From contig NZ_BAABHF010000042.1 of NCBI RefSeq assembly GCF_039541955.1, positions 156,561 to 220,560 of the forward strand: a stretch of 64,000 nt of DNA, given 5' to 3'. Under the pieces are notes generated by a model. The model was given only the letters and a program-made list of their open reading frames with translations. It ran no database searches and was not told the origin of the DNA. Shown piece by piece: positions 59,012 to 64,000 of this stretch. Positions within the stretch are counted from its first letter, which is position 1. The number at the start of each line of letters is the position of its first letter. Position numbers and translations under genes: made by a program. Source of the stretch: Actinoallomurus oryzae (GTDB lineage Bacteria; Actinomycetota; Actinomycetes; Streptosporangiales; Streptosporangiaceae).

Positions 59012-59889
59012 TGCGTCTCCAACAGGTCGAGTGCCCACAGTCCGGCGCCCACACACCCCGCCTCGTCGGCGAATCGCGCCGTGGTCAGGCGCGGCCTGCG
59101 GTGGAACGTCAGGCGTGACTCGATGTCGTCGGCGAGAGGTTTCAGCAGCAGGTCGCCGGCGCGGGACAGACCGCCGCCGATGACGATGACCTCGGGCGCG
59201 GTCAGGACGGTCGCGGCGGCGAGCGCGGTGCCCAGCCAGCCGACCGTCTCGGCCCACACCGCCACGGCGTCCGGCTCGCCCTCGGCGACGAGCGCCGCGA
59301 CCGCGTCCGCGGTCGTCTCGCGCCCGGTGCGCCGGGCGTACCGGCGCGCGACCGCCGGCCCGGACGCCACCGCCTCCAGGCAGCCCGTGCCGCCGCACAC
59401 GCAGGGCTCGTCGGCGCCCACCGACATGTGGCCGATCTCCCCGGCGTAACCGTTGCCGACGCACAGGTGGCCGTCGATGACCATCGCGGCGGCGATGCCG
59501 GTGCCGATCGGCACGACGAGGGAGTTGCGCGCCCCTCGCGCCGCGCCGAGGCGCTGCTCGGCCGTGCCGCCCGCGCGTACGTCGTGGCCGACCGCGACCG
59601 GCAGGCCCGTGCGCTCCTGGATCAGGGCGCGGAAGGGCACGTCGCGCCAGCCGATGTTCTCCGACCAGACGGCGACGCCGGTCTCGTCGTCGACGATGCC
59701 GGGTACGGCGAGGCCGACCGCCTCGGCCCCGGGGGCCTGCGCGACCAGCTCGCCGACGGTGTCCAGGACCGCGGCGACGGCGTCCTCACCGCGCGGGGTG
59801 GGCCGCCGTACGGTCGCCGTCCGCTCCAGGGAGTGATCCATGACCGCGCCCTTCATCGACGTGCCGCCGACGTCGAGAGCGACGATCAT
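59008..59889 (-). CDS. ROK-family sugar kinase (N-acetylhexosamine kinase)
   Basis: This 293-residue ROK kinase has the phosphate-binding DVGGTSMKGAV, catalytic Asp in AVGHDVRAGG, the GTGIAAAM loop and the zinc motif CVCGGTGCLE. There is no HTH, so it is an enzyme and not a repressor. In this operon it should phosphorylate N-acetylglucosamine, N-acetylgalactosamine or glucosamine at O6 before NagA acts. ATGA overlaps on both sides. Confidence 0.92.
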   Translation of the reverse strand: MIVALDVGGTSMKGAVMDHSLERTATVRRPTPRGEDAVAAVLDTVGELVAQAPGAEAVGLAVPGIVDDETGVAVWSENIGWRDVPFRALIQERTGLPVAVGHDVRAGGTAEQRLGAARGARNSLVVPIGTGIAAAMVIDGHLCVGNGYAGEIGHMSVGADEPCVCGGTGCLEAVASGPAVARRYARRTGRETTADAVAALVAEGEPDAVAVWAETVGWLGTALAAATVLTAPEVIVIGGGLSRAGDLLLKPLADDIESRLTFHRRPRLTTARFADEAGCVGAGLWALDLLETQ

Positions 59890-60815
59890 GGGAGGACGAC
59901 CGAGCGCGTGAGGGACCGCGGTCGGTCCGGGTCCAGCCCCCGGGCCCGCGCGCGGGCGACGGCCAGCCGCTGGGCGACGATGAGGTGCGCCATCGGGTCC
60001 AGGTCGCTCGCGGCGTACGCCGCCCCGGCGGCGGCCACGTCTTCGGCGAGCCCGTCGGGCGCGGGGCCGAACATCCAGGTCAGCCGGCCGGGCTGGGCGA
60101 TGCTGATCGGCCCGTGGCGGTACTCCATCGCCGGGTAGGACTCGGTCCACAGCTGCGCCGCCTCGCGCGCCTTCAGCGCCGCCTCGTCGGCCAGGCCGAC
60201 CGTCCACCCGCGGCCGAGGAAGGTGATCTGTTCGGCCTCCAGCCACTCGGGGGTGAGCCGTTCGCCGAGCGCGCGCGTCGCGTCGGCGTCCGGCACCGGG
60301 TCGCCGAGGGAGGCGCGCAGCAGCGCGAGCGCCGACGTCGCGAACCTCGTCTGCACCACCGACCGCTCGTCGGCGAACTCCAGGACGACGGTGCGGGTGC
60401 CGGCCGGTATCGGCGCGTCGGGCACGGCGGTGATCGCGGTGGTCGCGGCCGTCTCGGGCAGGCGCTCGATGGCCCGCAGCACCTCCGTGGTCGTGCCGGA
60501 GCGGGTGATCGCGACGTGGCGGTCGTATTCTCGTTCCCGGCCGGGGGGCAGCTCCGAGGCGGCGAACGCGTCGGTCACCCCGAGGCCCTTGGCCTCCCGG
60601 AGGGCGGCGTACGCCTTCGCCATGTACAGCGACGTGCCGCAGCCGAAGACCGCGACCCGCTCGCCGTCGCGTGGCAGCGCCTCCCGTACGCCGGGTAGCC
60701 GCTCGGCGGCCTGACGCCAGCACGACGGCTGACTGTCGATCTCCGCCTCGACGTGATAATCCGCCAAACCCGCCTCCACGCGTGCTCGTTCATGCGCGAA
60801 TCGTGCTCGCATCAT
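59886..60815 (-). CDS. SIS-domain aldose-ketose isomerase/deaminase (NagB-II/AgaS-like)
   Basis: This protein of about 309 residues has two SIS domains, with phosphosugar loops FGCGTSLYMAKAY and ITRSGTTTEVLRA in the first and AREAAQLWTESYPAMEYRHG in the second. It lacks the GlmS glutaminase domain, so it is of the NagB-II/AgaS type that deaminates and isomerises a hexosamine 6-phosphate. It is the first gene of the operon. No ribosome site precedes the ATG at 60815, so a leaderless transcript or a later start is possible. The octamer CGAGCACG occurs twice, 21 bp apart, across the start and may be an operator. Confidence 0.87.
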   Translation of the reverse strand: MMRARFAHERARVEAGLADYHVEAEIDSQPSCWRQAAERLPGVREALPRDGERVAVFGCGTSLYMAKAYAALREAKGLGVTDAFAASELPPGREREYDRHVAITRSGTTTEVLRAIERLPETAATTAITAVPDAPIPAGTRTVVLEFADERSVVQTRFATSALALLRASLGDPVPDADATRALGERLTPEWLEAEQITFLGRGWTVGLADEAALKAREAAQLWTESYPAMEYRHGPISIAQPGRLTWMFGPAPDGLAEDVAAAGAAYAASDLDPMAHLIVAQRLAVARARARGLDPDRPRSLTRSVVLP

Positions 60816-60872
60816 GCACTAATGAACACATACTCGCCAAGGGAGCGAAACCGCGCGAAGGCGGGTCCCGGG

Positions 60873-61138
60873 TCAGTGCCCCTGATGGCGGCTGACGTTG
60901 CGTTCGAGCAGGTCGAGGCGGCCGGCGACGCCGATGAGCCATCGGGCGGCCGGCCGTCGTCCCTTCGCGAGCCGGGTGAGCGCCTCCTCCATCGCGGACT
61001 GCGCGGCGAACAGGCACGGCGATCCAGGGGCGGCCCGTAGTGGGAGGCGGCGAAGCCGAACCCCGACACGAAGAGCCCGTCGTAGTGGCGGGCCGCGGCG
61101 GACGCGGAGAATGCGCCGATCTCTCCCGTCGATTTCAC
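60873..61138 (-). pseudogene. Isocitrate lyase/PEP mutase-family pseudogene, internally deleted
   Basis: The N-terminal part reads EIGAFSASAAARHYDGLFVS plus GFGFAASHYG, the start of a phosphonomutase-family protein. In another frame the end reads SPCLFAAQSAMEEALTRLAK and, after a short gap, GVAGRLDLLERNVSRHQGH-stop, its normal C-terminus. The roughly 170 residues between them, including the metal-binding and catalytic loops, are missing. The two ends were joined out of frame near 61020. It is distinct from the intact family member at 37783. Confidence 0.75.
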
Positions 61139-61546
61139 GCGTCACGCTGATCGATCGGGCCTTCGTCCCGGCGAAGCCATTGGCCGAATGGGGTAACCTC
61201 GCCGCGCATATAAGATCATTTCTATAAACGGCTTGACTTGTGCCTGTATTACGGGCGGACCCGCAGGTGGCGGCGGGGTCTCCGCGGTGTCCGGAAGCGG
61301 TCGCTCCGGGGATGTGTAAAGCCGTTCGGGCGGGCCGTTCGGCGTTCACCGTGTGCCGCATAGCAGGTCATTAGTCCCGATAGTGGACATGCCGCGAGGT
61401 ATCCCATCTGGGTGCGCCGTCGAACGGCGGGAATCGGCCCGTTTCACGACTTCACCATGGTCACCCAATGTGATAGTCAAATAACGCTCAGCACATGCCG
61501 GGCGTCCGCCCCTCCCCGCCAGCCACACAAAGACCTGGAGCCGGTC
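61139..61546. other. Intergenic region with an AT-rich patch
   Basis: The 408 bp carry no recognisable gene. An unusually AT-rich stretch (CATATAAGATCATTTCTATA at about 61208-61227) and TTGACTTGTGCC just after it look promoter-like, but the spacing of -35 and -10 elements is poor for either strand. The nearest right-hand gene starts 320 bp on. A left-facing promoter for the deleted gene at 61138 may have been here. Confidence 0.4.
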
Positions 61547-62314
61547 ATGCTCGTCTGCATTCTCGCCGTCGTCGCGGCGGTCGGCGTCGTCGTCGCGGCG
61601 GCCCTGCTGTTCCGCAAGTTCGGCCGCGGCTCCGACGACGGCGATCCCGGCGGCGCGACCGCGGGTCATGCCGGCTCGATGCTGTCGGCACTGTTCCTGC
61701 TGGTCTTCGCCATCGCGATCGTCGTCCCGTGGACCACCACCGACTCCGCGCGCGAGAACACCTACACCGAGAGTCGCGCGCTCGTCGAGGCGTACTGGGC
61801 GGCGGCCGCGCTCCCCGCCCCGCAGGGCCACGACGTGCAGGCCGACCTGCGCGCGTACACCGACCTCGTCGTGGGCCGCGAGTGGCGATCGATGGAGCGC
61901 GGCCACGTCACCGCCGAGGGCGACGACCGGCTCACCGCGCTCCGCGCGAAGGTCAACGCCCTGCCGGTGGCCGACGACGACCAGAAGGACGACCGCGACG
62001 CGGTCGTGGAGCAGCTCCAGGCCCTGGCCACGGCGCGCGGCCAGCGCGCGATGGACGCGAAGGCCCGCCCGCCCGTGGGCCTGCTCTACATGACCGTCCT
62101 CACCGGTCTCGTCGTGCTGGTCTTCCCGTTCATGGCGGGCGCCCGGCCCCGCGCGATGACGATCGTGCCGCTCGGCGTGATGGCGGCCCTGCTGGGCGTC
62201 GGCGTCTTCCTCGCGTTCGACATCTCTCACGTCTTCACCGGTGCACTGCGCGTCAAGCCCGACGCGTACATCACCGCCCAGCACGAGTTCCAGCAGATCC
62301 CGGAGAGCCGCTGA
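61547..62314 (+). CDS. Four-helix membrane protein, DUF4239-like
   Basis: This 255-residue protein has an N-terminal helix (LVCILAVVAAVGVVVAAALL), a second (SMLSALFLLVFAIAIVVPW), a soluble helical domain (about 70-170, likely coiled coil) and two C-terminal helices (LLYMTVLTGLVVLVFPFMA; IVPLGVMAALLGVGVFLAF). The layout matches DUF4239 (bestrophin-like) proteins of actinomycetes. Function is not known. The ATG at 61547 has ACCTGGAG upstream. It overlaps the next gene by TGATG. Confidence 0.78.
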   Translation: MLVCILAVVAAVGVVVAAALLFRKFGRGSDDGDPGGATAGHAGSMLSALFLLVFAIAIVVPWTTTDSARENTYTESRALVEAYWAAAALPAPQGHDVQADLRAYTDLVVGREWRSMERGHVTAEGDDRLTALRAKVNALPVADDDQKDDRDAVVEQLQALATARGQRAMDAKARPPVGLLYMTVLTGLVVLVFPFMAGARPRAMTIVPLGVMAALLGVGVFLAFDISHVFTGALRVKPDAYITAQHEFQQIPESR

Positions 62315-63741
62315 TGCGCGTCGCCCCCACCCCTCGTTCCGCCGGCACCGCCTGCGCGGCCGTCCTCGCGGCCGGAACGGTCGTCGGCCTGACCGCCACC
62401 CCCGCGCTCGCGACCGGCACGCACCCCGACCAGACGTCCGCGACGCGCACCGACCAGCGACGGGCCCGGCCGCCCGAGGCCGGCGCGGCGACATCGCCGG
62501 GCTCTCGCGCGAGACCCGTCCGCTCCAGGGCGGCCGCCCCACGACCGCGCACCGGCACCTCCCGAGCCGAAGGCACGGAGCCGGAGTCCCCGGAGGAGGA
62601 GGCGCGCCCGGCGGTCGCGCCGATCCGGCCCGCTCAAGCGCCTGCGCGGCGCTCTCGGGGCCGAGACGCCGCCTCACCCGTCGCGGAGAGTCCCATCGGT
62701 GACCCGTCTTCGGCCGGAGCCTCCCGGCGGACGGACCCGGGCGCTGCGGCTGAGCCTCTCCGGCCCGGTCGGGGGCCCGCCGGGCGTTCTCCGGGCGGAC
62801 CGCCCGTACGAGAGGGGAGCCCTCTCGGCGATCTGCTTTCCGCGGGAGCCTTCCCGCCGGCGGACGCGGGCGCGGCGGGCGTGCCCGCTCGTGCCGATCA
62901 ACCGGCTGTGGAGCGTTCTGGGGTCCGGGACGCCGTGCCGTCCGCTCGGTCCGGTCGAGGGCCCGCCGGGCGTTCTCCGGCTGTTTCGCGGACGGACGTC
63001 GGAGCGTCGTCGTCCCTCCCGCTCGCGGCCGGAGGGGGTGACACGGTCGTCGCCGAGTCCTCGCGGCGGGAGCCGGGCGCGCCCAAGACGTCCGTACCGG
63101 AGGGGAGCGCTAACGATCCGGCGATCGCCGGAGCCTCTCCAGGAGTGCCGGTCTCGGCTCTCGACCCCGGCGGCGGTCCGCTGGCCCTGGTGGCCGCGCT
63201 GCGGCCGGGCGGCGGTCCCGGCCCCCTGTCCGTGCTCGCCGCCGACGCGGGGGCGGGCTCCGCGTCCTCGGTGGCCGCCGGGCGGCCGGACATCGCGTAC
63301 GTGAGCGTGCGCGTCCTCTACCCCCTGTGCGTCGACCTCGGCGTGCTGAACCTCGTGACAGTGCGCGCGGAGCTCGGCGACTGCCGTCCGGCGCCGTCGC
63401 CACCCCCTGGGCCCCCCTCGCCCGCGCCGCCGGCTCCACCCCCGCCCGTGCCGCCGCCAACGCCGTCGCCGCCGAACCCACCCCCTCCGGCGGCTCCGCC
63501 GTCCGCGTCCTCTCCGGCCCCGGTGGCGCCCGTCGTGGATCGCGCCGTGCCGGCCGCCGCGGCACCCGCACCGCACCGGCCGTCCGCGCCGGTCACGGCG
63601 CCGCCTCGCAGGGCGTCCGTGCCCAAGGCCGCACCCGTGCCGCCCCGGCGCAAGAACCCGCTGACCACGCTGATGGTGCTCGTCGTCATCACGGCCGTCA
63701 TCGCGGCGGGTGCCGGCGTGGCGTTCGCGGCCGCTCCGTGA
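62314..63741 (+). CDS. Secreted low-complexity cell-envelope protein
   Basis: This 475-residue protein has a signal peptide (ACAAVLAAGTVVGLTATPALA), a very long Arg/Pro/Ser/Gly-rich region with imperfect repeats, a short ordered block around YVSVRVLYPLCVDLGVLN with LVTVRAELGDC after it, a Pro-rich stretch and a C-terminal membrane helix (LMVLVVITAVIAAGAGVAFA). The ordered block with two Cys may be a small conserved envelope domain. The repeated GRGPAGRSP and DLLSAGAF/DPSSAGAS segments show internal duplication. It is coupled to the preceding membrane protein by TGATG, so the two probably work together. Confidence 0.72.
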   Translation: MRVAPTPRSAGTACAAVLAAGTVVGLTATPALATGTHPDQTSATRTDQRRARPPEAGAATSPGSRARPVRSRAAAPRPRTGTSRAEGTEPESPEEEARPAVAPIRPAQAPARRSRGRDAASPVAESPIGDPSSAGASRRTDPGAAAEPLRPGRGPAGRSPGGPPVREGSPLGDLLSAGAFPPADAGAAGVPARADQPAVERSGVRDAVPSARSGRGPAGRSPAVSRTDVGASSSLPLAAGGGDTVVAESSRREPGAPKTSVPEGSANDPAIAGASPGVPVSALDPGGGPLALVAALRPGGGPGPLSVLAADAGAGSASSVAAGRPDIAYVSVRVLYPLCVDLGVLNLVTVRAELGDCRPAPSPPPGPPSPAPPAPPPPVPPPTPSPPNPPPPAAPPSASSPAPVAPVVDRAVPAAAAPAPHRPSAPVTAPPRRASVPKAAPVPPRRKNPLTTLMVLVVITAVIAAGAGVAFAAAP

Positions 63742-63827
63742 GCGCGGGCGGGCCCGTGGCGACGGTCGCCGGCGCCCCGGGCAACGACCTGCGATTGCCT
63801 ATTGTGATCAAAGGGATACACAACGTA

Positions 63828-63905
63828 ATGTCATCCGCGAGCAAAGGTGTTAATTCAATGCCGGGCCAATCTGCCGCCCTTCCTGGCGGCGGCTTCGGTA
63901 GCTGA
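63828..63905 (+). CDS. 25-codon ORF of unknown meaning
   Basis: From the ATG at 63828 the frame reads MSSASKGVNSMPGQSAALPG then GGFGS-stop. An AAAGGGA ribosome-site-like stretch lies 11 nt upstream, and the codon use and base composition are less GC-rich than around it. It lies between the envelope gene and the next gene start. It may be a leader or a small peptide; no family is recognised. Confidence 0.3.
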   Translation: MSSASKGVNSMPGQSAALPGGGFGS

Positions 63906-63958
63906 ATTCACCCGTCGGGTTCCCCAGTCGGTACGAACACGGAATGGTGGTGTGTGTC

Positions 63959-64000
63959 GTGACGGAGTCGGCGCAGTCGGGTCTGGGTGTTGAGGGTTCG
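63959..64000 (+). CDS. Start of a gene cut by the window edge
   Basis: A GTG at 63959 opens a frame (MTESAQSGLGVEGS) that continues past the window end; an in-frame ATG at 63944 would add MVVCV. Codons such as GGT, GTT and TCG are used freely, unlike the neighbouring genes, which may mean a gene of different origin. Too short to identify. Confidence 0.35.
   Translation, partial: MTESAQSGLGVEGS

Overview
This is a very GC-rich window from an actinobacterial chromosome. Almost all third codon positions are G or C, GTG and TTG starts are common, and many neighbouring genes overlap by ATGA or GTGA. A SAM-IV riboswitch (a class known from Actinomycetales), WXG/NlpC-type export substrates, an F420/PPOX oxidase and ECF sigma factors with membrane tails all point to a filamentous actinomycete. 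The overall style suggests Streptosporangiales (Actinomadura or Actinoallomurus relatives), but that placement is inference. There is one tRNA (His) and no rRNA, phage or CRISPR array.

Layout. 0-5.8 kb: EF-hand protein, a LarA-type nickel-pincer racemase homologue, then a damaged stretch (HTH gene, scrap of a serine hydrolase gene, 3'-truncated kinase/DUF4189 gene, internally deleted FAD monooxygenase) and an NlpC/P60 plus WXG-like pair. 5.9-17.4 kb: a divergent peptide-catabolism locus. IclR, a serine hydrolase and an amidohydrolase face a Dpp/Opp importer interleaved with a PLP lyase, an M20 hydrolase and RidA. It ends at a good intrinsic terminator. 17.5-19.6 kb: a decayed IS200/IS605 element beside the tail of a lost MFS gene. 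19.8-27.5 kb: hexarate catabolism (KDG dehydratase, semialdehyde dehydrogenase, two enolase-superfamily dehydratases, LysR, GntP permease), which together take glucarate or galactarate to 2-oxoglutarate. 27.6-36.5 kb: MFS, PPOX, TetR, an orphan ATP synthase subunit a gene, tRNA-His/orn, a MocR regulator divergent from a flavin oxidase, an amidase-like protein and an APH-like kinase.

36.6-43.7 kb holds three paralogous membrane-tethered ECF sigma genes (one a pseudogene). The two intact copies share a 20-nt upstream block followed by the same -35/-10 arrangement with 16-nt spacers, which suggests autoregulation. 43.8-56.8 kb: a VWA/solute-binding surface protein, EEP hydrolase, SpoU methyltransferase, secreted Ser-rich protein, an SseB-repeat protein with a small overlapping downstream partner, a SAM-IV-controlled class V aminotransferase and a bifunctional PBP. 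57.0-60.8 kb: a tight amino-sugar operon (SIS isomerase/deaminase, ROK kinase, NagA, PfkB). 60.9-64 kb: a phosphonomutase-family pseudogene, two envelope proteins, a tiny ORF and the start of a gene cut by the window edge.

Two themes stand out. First, a roughly 69-nt repeat that carries its own Shine-Dalgarno and start codon sits in tandem pairs directly before two unrelated genes (15.84 and 35.33 kb), and makes 46-codon mini-ORFs that end in ATGA overlap with the gene. Second, there are at least seven decayed genes, several of them made by internal deletion that left both ends readable.
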